Below are positions 1 to 5,774 of a stretch of 5,882 nt of DNA, piece by piece (within the stretch, counting starts at the first letter, position 1; each line of letters begins with the position of its first letter). Made by a program: the position numbers and the translations under genes. The notes below the pieces were generated by a model, which saw only the letters and a list, made by a program, of their open reading frames with translations, made no database searches and was not told where the DNA came from. Origin of the DNA: Gallionellaceae bacterium (GTDB lineage: Bacteria > Pseudomonadota > Gammaproteobacteria > Burkholderiales > Gallionellaceae); NCBI GenBank assembly GCA_947445045.1, contig CANFCA010000081.1:1-5882 (forward strand). The letters are read 5' to 3'.

Positions 1-213
1 CTCAGTGTTTCGATTCGTGCCGATGGCAGCATCGAAAAGGTTGAAATCAATCACTCTTCGGGGCAGCGTATTCTCGATGCGGCAGCACTGCGCATCGTTA
101 AACTGGCCGCGCCCTATTCAGCGTTACCACCCGACATCACCAAGGACACGGACATCCTTACCATCACCCGCACTTGGACGTTTACCGCCTCAAATCAACT
201 GGAGAGCGAATAA
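1..213 (+). CDS. TonB family protein, C-terminal end (5' truncated by window edge)
   Basis: Frame 1 is open from the first base to a TAA at 211-213 and gives the last 70 residues of a protein whose start lies outside the window. The segment reads as a TonB C-terminal domain: it opens with SVSIRADGSIEKVEI, continues with the SSGQRILDAAALRIVKLA helix, and ends in the strand TITRTWTF followed by a short polar tail. TonB proteins are anchored in the inner membrane and pass proton-motive-force energy to outer-membrane receptors through this periplasmic domain. The RADG, SSG, LDxAA and ITRTW pattern is typical of the betaproteobacterial TonB-like family, which in that class often lies upstream of aroE. 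The receptor and substrate cannot be told from the sequence. The next gene starts 79 bp downstream, and I see no hairpin terminator between them. Confidence 0.88.
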   Translation, partial: LSVSIRADGSIEKVEINHSSGQRILDAAALRIVKLAAPYSALPPDITKDTDILTITRTWTFTASNQLESE

Positions 214-253
214 ACACCTCCAATTCAACGCTTATTCCTATACAATTCAGCCA

Positions 254-259
254 TATAAT
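254..259 (+). promoter_or_regulatory. candidate -10 element (TATAAT) upstream of the FimV-like gene
   Basis: A perfect TATAAT lies in the 79-bp gap after the TonB-family gene, 33 nt before the ATG at 293. Transcription would start near 266 and leave a leader of about 27 nt. No hexamer close to TTGACA is found 16-18 nt upstream, where the sequence is CTTATT-like, and there is no extended TG. This is a plausible but unproven promoter. AGGA at 279-282, 10 nt before the ATG, is the likely ribosome binding site; the AAGG that abuts the ATG is too close to serve. Confidence 0.38.
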
Positions 260-292
260 CAACGCTAAATTGCCAAATAGGATATTGCAAGG

Positions 293-2197
293 ATGTTATT
301 TAATGCCGCTGCGCATTCGCGCTTCGCTGTTTTAATTTCGCTTTTTTCACCGTCTAGCTGGTTACGCAATATCAAGTTGTGGCTATGCGCCGCGCTCTGT
401 GTTTTGCCATGCTGGGTTGAAGCCGTGCAGATCGGCGACATTCTATCTACAAGCAAACTGGGCGAACCGTTGCGTGTGGAAGTGGCAATCACCACCGCCG
501 CCAATGAGCAAATTGACGATAGCTGCGTCTCACTCGTTGCACCTGATACGAGAGCAGACGATACCAGCAATTATTTGCGTGACACCAAATTGTCTGTGCA
601 AAACATCGGTGGTCAACAGCGCATTTTGTTGAACGCGCGCAAACCATTCAACGACGTTTTCGGCAAATTCAAATTACAGATTAAGTGCCGCGATCAAGGC
701 AGTATCGCCAAAACATTTACTATCCTGCCCGACTTGGCTGATAGCGTGCCTTTGACTGAGCAAGTTGTCTCCGCTACTGAACCAGCGATTGCACCTCAAA
801 TCAAAGTTGAAACTGTGCCTGCCAAGCAAGCTCCGCAAGCCAATGTTGCCATTGAAGCGCCAGTTGTTGCGCAACCCGCTATTGCAAAATCACCTACACA
901 CCACAGCACTCGCGCCAAACCGGCCAGCCCTGTCGTTAGCCAACCTCGCGTTAAACACCACACTCGCTCTAACAGCTTGGGTGGCTTTCAACTCAAGATT
1001 TCTGGCGAGCCGCTTGATGCATCACGCATCGGAAAAATCAGTCCTGAAGAGCGTACTTTTTTGTTGGGCTCGCAGAAGCTATTGGATTCAGATGACCAGA
1101 TGGCAAGCATCCTGACCCTGCAAAATCAGGTTAAACAATTGCAAGAGGGCATCGGCGAAATGCGCGCCAAACTGGCTCAGCTCGGTGCGCCGGCTCACAT
1201 CAATGCGAGCAACGAAATGACTGAAAGCACAACTGCTGAAACGATTAACACAACTGTTGAAGCAGTCAGCTCACCTATTGTTGCAGGTCCTGTAGTTGTT
1301 GCTGCCTCGCAACCTGTCGCTGTACAAAAAACCACTGTGGTTCAAAAAGAAAATTGGCGTGCTTGGGCTTGGCCAATCGGCTTACTGGGCTTGGCGATTA
1401 TTGGTCTGGCATTGGGACTGCGCCGCTATGCTCGCAGCAAATCAGTCGTTGAGCCGTTGCAAATATTTCCCGATATTGTTCAGATTCACCCTGCGCCAAC
1501 CGATGCACCTTTGCCCGGCACTCAGTCTGCAGCGCCTGGCGAAACAACTATGAAGGTAAAAGCAATGGCGCAAGCAGTGATGGCGGCCAAAGCCAGCACA
1601 CCTCAAGAAACGCGCTCAACTACACCTGTTGTCAGCAATGCCCACTCCGAAATGGATGCCATCATTGAAGAAGCACAACTCTACGCTGCGTTCAATCATC
1701 CTTTACGAGCCGTCAAAATTTTGCAAGAGCTGTTGGTAGGTCATCCGAATAAATCCGAAGCATGGCTTTTGTTATTGGCAATTTTGGCATCACTCAACAA
1801 TGTGAATGATTTTGAAAACAGTGCGCGCGCCTTTCTTCGCCATAATCCGCATGACACGGACAGTTGGAAAACCATACAAATTTTAGGCCGCACACATAAT
1901 CCAAATAATCCGCTATATCGGGACAATAGCCCTGCATTGTCACCTGATACGGTATTAGGCGAACGCCATCTCATCGGCGATGTGCTAATTGATCTAGAGA
2001 TGATTTCACCAGAGAGTTTGCATCATTGCTTGGCGAATTTTGATGCTAAAAAACATGGTCGTTTGGGGGCATTTTTGATTACGGAAAAAGTCATTACATA
2101 CCAGCAGCTAACCCAAGCCTTAGTTTATCAACACGCACTCAATCAAGGTGTGCCTTACACGCCCGCTGAGGAATTAAAATTTGTAGCACCGGAATGA
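293..2197 (+). CDS. FimV-like inner-membrane protein with a C-terminal MshEN-like domain
   Basis: This encodes 634 residues. Residues 1-44 form a long signal peptide with hydrophobic core LWLCAALCVLPC and likely cleavage after VEA. Residues 45-150 resemble the periplasmic FimV N-domain (VQIGDILSTSKLGEPLRVEV, later RKPFNDVFGKF and FTILPD) and carry two cysteines, C78 and C132. A V/A/P-rich basic linker follows to about 230, then a segment at 231-265 and a coiled coil at about 267-297. A membrane span lies at about 357-377 and is followed by RRYARSK, so the C-terminus should be cytoplasmic. Residues 452-535 match the FimV C-terminal TPR-like segment (MDAIIEEAQLYAAFNHPLRA). Residues 556-620 form two repeats resembling the N-terminal domain of GspE/MshE-type ATPases. 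I see no LysM motif, and canonical FimV/HubP proteins are often longer. FimV/HubP proteins are polar scaffolds for type IV pili, twitching and chemoreceptors; that role here is inferred. The ATG is the only start that keeps the full signal peptide. Confidence 0.85.
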   Translation: MLFNAAAHSRFAVLISLFSPSSWLRNIKLWLCAALCVLPCWVEAVQIGDILSTSKLGEPLRVEVAITTAANEQIDDSCVSLVAPDTRADDTSNYLRDTKLSVQNIGGQQRILLNARKPFNDVFGKFKLQIKCRDQGSIAKTFTILPDLADSVPLTEQVVSATEPAIAPQIKVETVPAKQAPQANVAIEAPVVAQPAIAKSPTHHSTRAKPASPVVSQPRVKHHTRSNSLGGFQLKISGEPLDASRIGKISPEERTFLLGSQKLLDSDDQMASILTLQNQVKQLQEGIGEMRAKLAQLGAPAHINASNEMTESTTAETINTTVEAVSSPIVAGPVVVAASQPVAVQKTTVVQKENWRAWAWPIGLLGLAIIGLALGLRRYARSKSVVEPLQIFPDIVQIHPAPTDAPLPGTQSAAPGETTMKVKAMAQAVMAAKASTPQETRSTTPVVSNAHSEMDAIIEEAQLYAAFNHPLRAVKILQELLVGHPNKSEAWLLLLAILASLNNVNDFENSARAFLRHNPHDTDSWKTIQILGRTHNPNNPLYRDNSPALSPDTVLGERHLIGDVLIDLEMISPESLHHCLANFDAKKHGRLGAFLITEKVITYQQLTQALVYQHALNQGVPYTPAEELKFVAPE

Positions 2198-2249
2198 GCA
2201 TAACTCGGAAAATCCATAGGCAAATAAGTTTTAGCGCGACTCTTACCTA

Positions 2250-2270
2250 GATTTATCGGTTCGATGAATC
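2250..2270 (+). terminator. inverted repeat after the FimV-like gene, possible weak terminator
   Basis: GATTTATCG (2250-2258) and CGATGAATC (2262-2270) can form a 9-bp RNA stem, including one G-U pair, around a 3-nt loop. It begins about 50 nt after the FimV-like stop codon. The following bases, GCTTCTTTAAA, hold only a short T stretch, so it is at best a weak intrinsic terminator. It could also be an RNA 3'-end stabiliser or chance. It separates the FimV-like gene from the promoter-like element of aroE. Confidence 0.35.
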
Positions 2271-2293
2271 GCTTCTTTAAACGGTCTTTCCTA

Positions 2294-2301
2294 TTTACAA
2301 T
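2294..2301 (+). promoter_or_regulatory. candidate -10 region (TTTACAAT) for aroE-mtgA
   Basis: TACAAT at 2296-2301 differs from the TATAAT consensus at one base and ends 29 nt before the aroE ATG. An identical TTTACAAT octamer lies at a similar distance before mgtE. No recognisable -35 hexamer sits 16-18 nt upstream; the best candidates match only two of six bases. An 8-bp palindrome, TGTGCACA (2301-2308), overlaps the expected transcription start. The short leader has no Shine-Dalgarno sequence in front of the aroE start. Confidence 0.4.
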
Positions 2302-2330
2302 GTGCACACTGTTTTTTACGCGCACTCAAC

Positions 2331-3179
2331 ATGACTGACCGCTACGCCGTTATCGGCAACCCCATCTCGCACAGCAAGTCACCACAGATTCATCAAATGT
2401 TTGCCGCGCAAACGGGGCAAGACATTAGCTATGAAAAAATCGAAGCCCCACTGGATGGCTTCGCTGCGACTATCCAACGGCTGCGTGATGAAGGGTATAA
2501 AGGTTGTAGCGTGACTGTGCCGTTTAAGTTTGAGGCATTTAAACTTGCGACAGAGCTCTCAACCTTTGCTCAGATTGCAGAGGCTGTAAATACTCTAAAG
2601 CTCAATTTCCGAGGTAATACAATTCTTGGAGACAACACCGATGGTCATGGCTTAGTTAAAGACATTCGTTTCAATTTGGGCATTAAATTGAACCAGAAGC
2701 GTGTACTGCTCATTGGTGCTGGTGGTGCTGCAAGTGGTGTTGCTTTGCCAATAATGCATCAGGGCGCGGTCTTAACAATCATCAATCGCAATGCTGAGAA
2801 AGCTAGTAATCTTGCAACTCATGCAGGGAATTTCATTGATAAATTGCCTATTGAAGCAAATGTCCAAAGTTACGCACCCTCTGGTTGTAGTTTTGACTAT
2901 ATCTCCAATCAAAAATTTGATGTGGTTATCAACGCCACATCTGCGGGACTTACTGATAGCGAACTTCCCCTCCCTCCCACTATCTTCTCCCCCAACGCAC
3001 TCGCCTACGACATGATGTACGGACGCGAAACACCCTTTATGAAATTCGCCCACGAACACGGCGCACAAGTTGCCGATGGTCTGGGCATGTTGGTCGAGCA
3101 AGCAGCTGAGGCGTTTTATCTATGGCGCGGTGTGCGCCCCGACACTGCTCCCGTCATCGCAGCGTTGCGCCTGACTTGA
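2331..3179 (+). CDS. aroE: shikimate dehydrogenase (NADP+)
   Basis: AroE reduces 3-dehydroshikimate to shikimate with NADPH in the cytoplasm, the fourth step of the shikimate pathway to chorismate and the aromatic amino acids. The 282 residues match the usual family length. The N-terminal substrate domain has YAVIGNPISHSKSP (residues 5-18, with the substrate-binding serines S15 and S17), then VTVPFK with catalytic K66, and GDNTDG with catalytic D104. The nucleotide domain has the glycine-rich GAGGAA loop (129-134) and NRNAEK (152-157), the NADP-phosphate motif equivalent to NRTxxK. The C-terminal part keeps INATSAG, YDMMYG and the helix ADGLGMLVEQAAEAF. The start gives MTDRYAVIGNP, which aligns with other AroE N-termini although no ribosome binding site precedes it. 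The stop lies 11 bp before mtgA, so co-transcription is likely. The middle of the gene (about 2521-2940) is clearly lower in G+C than either end. Confidence 0.97.
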   Translation: MTDRYAVIGNPISHSKSPQIHQMFAAQTGQDISYEKIEAPLDGFAATIQRLRDEGYKGCSVTVPFKFEAFKLATELSTFAQIAEAVNTLKLNFRGNTILGDNTDGHGLVKDIRFNLGIKLNQKRVLLIGAGGAASGVALPIMHQGAVLTIINRNAEKASNLATHAGNFIDKLPIEANVQSYAPSGCSFDYISNQKFDVVINATSAGLTDSELPLPPTIFSPNALAYDMMYGRETPFMKFAHEHGAQVADGLGMLVEQAAEAFYLWRGVRPDTAPVIAALRLT

Positions 3180-3190
3180 GCTCGTAAGCA

Positions 3191-3889
3191 ATGATAGGGA
3201 AACTGTGGCGATGGTTATGGCGTGGAGTAATGTATGGCGTGGCGCTGATTCTGCTGTACCAACTCTGGTTGTTCGCGCACATCTGCTGGTGGATAAAATT
3301 CAATCCATCGAGCAGTGCATTCATGGAATCCCGTTTAGAAGTCATGCAGGATGAAAACAGCGAAGCCACGTTGCAGCATGAATGGGTGGATTACGAAAAA
3401 ATTTCGTCACACCTCAAGCGTGCGCTGATTGCCGCTGAAGATGCAAATTTTGTCGATCACGAAGGCTTTGATTGGGAAGGCATACAAAAGGCTTACGAGA
3501 AAAATCTGCGCAAAGGAAAAATTGTCGCGGGTGGTTCAACCATCAGCCAACAGCTGGCAAAAAATTTATTCCTTTCGACCAAACGCACGCCTTGGCGCAA
3601 GGGCGAAGAAGTCATCATCACGGTGATGATGGAAAAGATGATGGATAAGCAGCGCATCTTTGAGATCTATCTAAATAGCATCGAGTGGGGTAACGGCGTG
3701 TTTGGCGCGGAAGCAGCGGCTCGCCATTACTATCATGTGAGTGCGGCACAACTGACAGCCGCGCAAGCCGCCAAGCTCGCTGCAATGGTGCCCAATCCGC
3801 GCTTCTACGACAAGCATCGTGACGCAAGTGGACTGCTACGCAAAACCAACATCATTTTGGGTCGTTTGAACGATTCAGAAATTCCCTGA
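3191..3889 (+). CDS. mtgA: monofunctional biosynthetic peptidoglycan glycosyltransferase
   Basis: MtgA polymerises lipid II into glycan strands on the periplasmic face of the inner membrane and has no transpeptidase domain. The 232 residues begin with a basic stretch and one membrane anchor (about 11-32), followed by a GT51 catalytic domain. Motif 1 is EDANFVDHEGFDW, with catalytic E83 and D84. Motif 2 is GGSTISQQLAKNLFLS (114-129). Motif 3 is RKGEE (136-140), in which E140 lies 57 residues after E83, the spacing of the two catalytic glutamates in this family. Motif 4 is KQRIFEIYLNSIEWG (153-167), followed by GVFGAEAAARHYY. All expected motifs are present and the length is normal. The gene starts 11 bp after aroE with only a weak TAAG before the ATG, which suggests translation coupled to aroE. 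The aroE-mtgA pairing is common in Betaproteobacteria. Confidence 0.97.
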   Translation: MIGKLWRWLWRGVMYGVALILLYQLWLFAHICWWIKFNPSSSAFMESRLEVMQDENSEATLQHEWVDYEKISSHLKRALIAAEDANFVDHEGFDWEGIQKAYEKNLRKGKIVAGGSTISQQLAKNLFLSTKRTPWRKGEEVIITVMMEKMMDKQRIFEIYLNSIEWGNGVFGAEAAARHYYHVSAAQLTAAQAAKLAAMVPNPRFYDKHRDASGLLRKTNIILGRLNDSEIP

Positions 3890-3908
3890 GCGACCGCGCG
3901 AGGTTTTC

Positions 3909-3916
3909 TTTACAAT
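3909..3916 (+). promoter_or_regulatory. candidate -10 region (TTTACAAT) for mgtE
   Basis: TACAAT at 3911-3916 lies in the 53-bp gap between mtgA and mgtE, 26 nt before the mgtE ATG. It repeats exactly the TTTACAAT found before aroE and is likewise followed by a GC-rich stretch, here AGCGCGC. There is no good -35 hexamer. AAGG at 3931-3934, 8 nt before the ATG, is a reasonable ribosome binding site. The leader is too short for a magnesium riboswitch of the M-box type, so if this is the promoter, control by such an RNA is unlikely. Confidence 0.42.
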
Positions 3917-3942
3917 AGCGCGCAATCTATAAGGCAAGCGCT

Positions 3943-5397
3943 ATGCAAGACAGCAACCACGACAATCATCACACCGAGAATGTGCAGGATCACCTTAAGC
4001 AGGTGGAATCACTGCTGCACAAACACGCGCTGTTAGAAATGGTCGCGCATCGCCAGGTCATCCCGCGCGAAGATCGTCATGTTGTCGTAGATTCGCTGCT
4101 ACACAAACAACATCTCGCCGAACTGCATCGCAAGCTCGATGACTTGCACCCCGCCGATATTGCTTACATTCTAGAAGCGTTGCCTATCGACCAGCGTTTG
4201 CTGGTATGGGATTTAGTTAAGTCAGAGCGGGACGGCGAAATTCTGATCGAGGTTTCAGACGCAGTTCGAGATTCGTTGATCGCTTCGATGAACCGCGAGG
4301 AGTTGAGCGCGGCGGCGGGTCAACTGGATACCGACGAACTGGCTGACTTAGCACCAGACCTCCCGCAGAACGTCATGCGCGACGTGTTCAAATCGCTCTC
4401 CATCGAAGAGCGTGAACAGTTGCGCGAAGCCATGTCTTATTCAGAAGACTCGGTTGGTGCGTTGATGGATTTCAGCATGATTCATGTGCGTGAGGACATT
4501 ACACTGGAAGTGGTGTCGCGCTATTTGCGTCGCTTCGATGAGTTACCCGACCATACCGACCAAGTGTTCGTGGTCAATCGTGAGGATAAATTTATCGGCG
4601 TGTTGCCGATTAATCTCATCGTGGTGAATGAGCCGGAACTCAGCGTTAGCAGCTTGATGCTCACCGACACGATTCAATTGCATCCTGAAGAAAAGGCCGA
4701 CCAAGCCGCGCAAGCGTTTGAGCGTTACGACTTGGTTTCCGCGCCGGTGATTGATGAAGACGGCAAGTTAGTTGGCCGCGTTACCGTGAACGTGGTGCTG
4801 GATTTCATTCGTACCGAATCAGAAAGCGATTTGTTAAACCAAGCCGGTTTGCGTGAAGAAGAAGATATTTTTGCGTCGGTATGGAAGAGCGCACAAAACC
4901 GTTGGCTATGGCTCGCACTCAATTTGTGTACTGCGTTTTTCGCCTCTCGTGTCATTGGCGGATTTGAAAACACCATCGAAAAATTTGTTGCGCTCGCCAC
5001 ACTGATGCCTATCGTTGCAGGCATCGCAGGCAACTCTGCCAACCAAACGACTACCATCATCATTCGCTCAATGGCACTGGGACAAATCACTCAGGGAAAC
5101 GCGCGCAGACTGCTTATTAAAGAACTTGCGATCAGTGGATTAAATGGGTTGGTGTGGGGCGGTGTTGCCGGGCTATTCGCTTACTTCCTGTATCACAATG
5201 TCGCATTGGGCGTGGTGATGACCAGTGCCATGCTGCTCAACTTATTAGTAGGCGCGATAGTCGGCATGATTATTCCACTGGCATTGCAAAAGTTTGGGCG
5301 CGATCCAGCCATAGGTTCAAGTGTCATGATTACCGCCATTACCGACAGTGGCGGATTTTTCATCTTCTTAGGTTTAGCAACGATCTTCTTGGTTTGA
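3943..5397 (+). CDS. mgtE: magnesium transporter MgtE
   Basis: MgtE is a homodimeric Mg2+-selective channel of the inner membrane whose cytosolic domains close the pore when internal Mg2+ is high. The 484 residues show the full architecture. A His-rich polar N-terminus (HDNHH at 6-10) is followed by the acidic helical MgtE N-domain at about 55-165 (DLHPADIAYILEALP). Two CBS domains lie at about 170-228 and 236-292 (VFVVNREDKFIGVLP and APVIDEDGKLVGRVTV). The five-helix membrane domain runs from about 318 to the end. Family signatures in the membrane part are MPIVAGIAGNSANQTTTI (355-372) and GRDPAIGSS...ITAITDSGGFFIF, where D468 corresponds by context to the pore Mg2+-binding aspartate of Thermus MgtE. 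The length is slightly above the roughly 450 residues of the Thermus protein because of the N-terminal extension. Similar proteins can also carry Co2+. It stands alone after mtgA and converges with the H1-like gene. Confidence 0.96.
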   Translation: MQDSNHDNHHTENVQDHLKQVESLLHKHALLEMVAHRQVIPREDRHVVVDSLLHKQHLAELHRKLDDLHPADIAYILEALPIDQRLLVWDLVKSERDGEILIEVSDAVRDSLIASMNREELSAAAGQLDTDELADLAPDLPQNVMRDVFKSLSIEEREQLREAMSYSEDSVGALMDFSMIHVREDITLEVVSRYLRRFDELPDHTDQVFVVNREDKFIGVLPINLIVVNEPELSVSSLMLTDTIQLHPEEKADQAAQAFERYDLVSAPVIDEDGKLVGRVTVNVVLDFIRTESESDLLNQAGLREEEDIFASVWKSAQNRWLWLALNLCTAFFASRVIGGFENTIEKFVALATLMPIVAGIAGNSANQTTTIIIRSMALGQITQGNARRLLIKELAISGLNGLVWGGVAGLFAYFLYHNVALGVVMTSAMLLNLLVGAIVGMIIPLALQKFGRDPAIGSSVMITAITDSGGFFIFLGLATIFLV

Positions 5398-5481
5398 TGC
5401 GGGGACGACGACACACCGAGTTGAAAAACTGAGTGTTGTGAACAGCTGGACTAACTAAATCAAATACAACCAAACCAAATA

Positions 5482-5502
5482 GGGCGGAAAGCTAATCCGC
5501 CC
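5482..5502 (-). terminator. hairpin terminator for the H1-like gene
   Basis: GGGCGGA (5482-5488) and TCCGCCC (5496-5502) form a perfect 7-bp GC-rich stem with a 7-nt loop. It begins 14 nt after the minus-strand stop codon at 5517-5519. Read on the minus strand, the stem is followed by TATTTGGTTTGGTTG, which is T-rich though broken by G residues. Read on the plus strand, the downstream bases (CCTCGCG) have no T tract, so it probably serves mainly the minus-strand gene; any effect on mgtE transcripts is uncertain. Confidence 0.7.
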
Positions 5503-5516
5503 CTCGCGAAATATAA

Positions 5517-5774
5517 CTACGCGCCTAGAATGCCTTTGGCTGCTGGCTTTTTTGCGGCTACTGCTTTTTTCGCTGCTGGCTTAGCGGCGGCTTTTTTAAC
5601 GGCTGGCTTTTTTGCGGCTACTGCTTTTTTCGCTGCTGGTTTTGCTGCGGCTTTTTTTGCTGCGGTTTTTTTAGCAACCACTTTTTTCGCTGCTGGTTTA
5701 GCGGCTGCTTTTTTTGCTACAGGTTTTTTTGTGACTGCTTTTTTCGCTGCGGGCGTTTTTGCTTTTGTTGCCAT
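5517..5774 (-). CDS. histone H1-like Lys/Ala-rich DNA-binding protein
   Basis: This encodes 85 residues, by my count about 40% Ala and 33% Lys with 7 Pro and no acidic or aromatic residue. The repeated unit KKAAAKPAAKK occurs at 21-31, 40-50 and 60-70, a period of 19-20 residues, and AVAAKKPA recurs at 51-58 and 71-78. The chain ends in a non-repetitive GILGA. This composition matches the C-terminal-type H1-like proteins of bacteria (AlgP, Hc2 and BpH1-like), which bind DNA non-specifically and act in the nucleoid; that role is inferred from composition. The strand assignment rests on a good ribosome binding site, GGAGA (minus strand, 5781-5785), 6 nt before the ATG, and on the downstream hairpin. 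Long AAA lysine codon runs give A6-A7 tracts. The gene converges with mgtE and looks single. Length probably varies between strains because the repeats can expand or contract. Confidence 0.9.
   Translation of the reverse strand: MATKAKTPAAKKAVTKKPVAKKAAAKPAAKKVVAKKTAAKKAAAKPAAKKAVAAKKPAVKKAAAKPAAKKAVAAKKPAAKGILGA
5542..5639. repeat. direct 38-bp repeat with 60-bp period inside the H1-like gene
   Basis: Bases 5542-5579 and 5602-5639 are identical over 38 bp and lie exactly 60 bp apart, a multiple of three, so gain or loss of a unit keeps the reading frame. Each copy encodes part of the KKPA...AAAKPAAKKAVA module. Around them the gene holds about ten further or related T6-T7 runs (plus strand), the lysine-codon A tracts on the coding strand. 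This looks like recent internal duplication within a low-complexity gene. Confidence 0.85.

Noticed and set aside
5..268. 87-residue plus-strand open frame overlapping the TonB-family gene end
   Set aside because: Frame 1 carries the TonB C-terminal signature through the same bases; this frame has none.
765..1115. 116-residue plus-strand open frame overlapping the FimV-like gene in another frame
   Set aside because: Its Leu/Pro/Arg-rich composition is what a frame-shifted Val/Ala/Pro linker yields. The FimV-like frame has domain structure across the same bases.
2772..3101. 109-residue minus-strand open frame within aroE
   Set aside because: It is antisense to the conserved AroE C-terminal half and has no recognisable features.
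3890..3942. Magnesium riboswitch (M-box) before mgtE
   Set aside because: The 53-bp gap is too short for such an RNA and shows no matching stems.
4725..5090. 121-residue minus-strand open frame within mgtE
   Set aside because: It lies wholly inside a clear mgtE with intact family motifs, shows no recognisable domain, and is an antisense shadow.
5413..5436. Imperfect hairpin (ACAC/GTGT and AGTT/AACT with a GAAA loop) just after mgtE, considered as its terminator
   Set aside because: The stem is broken by a 2x2 internal loop, is A/T-rich, and no T tract follows it.
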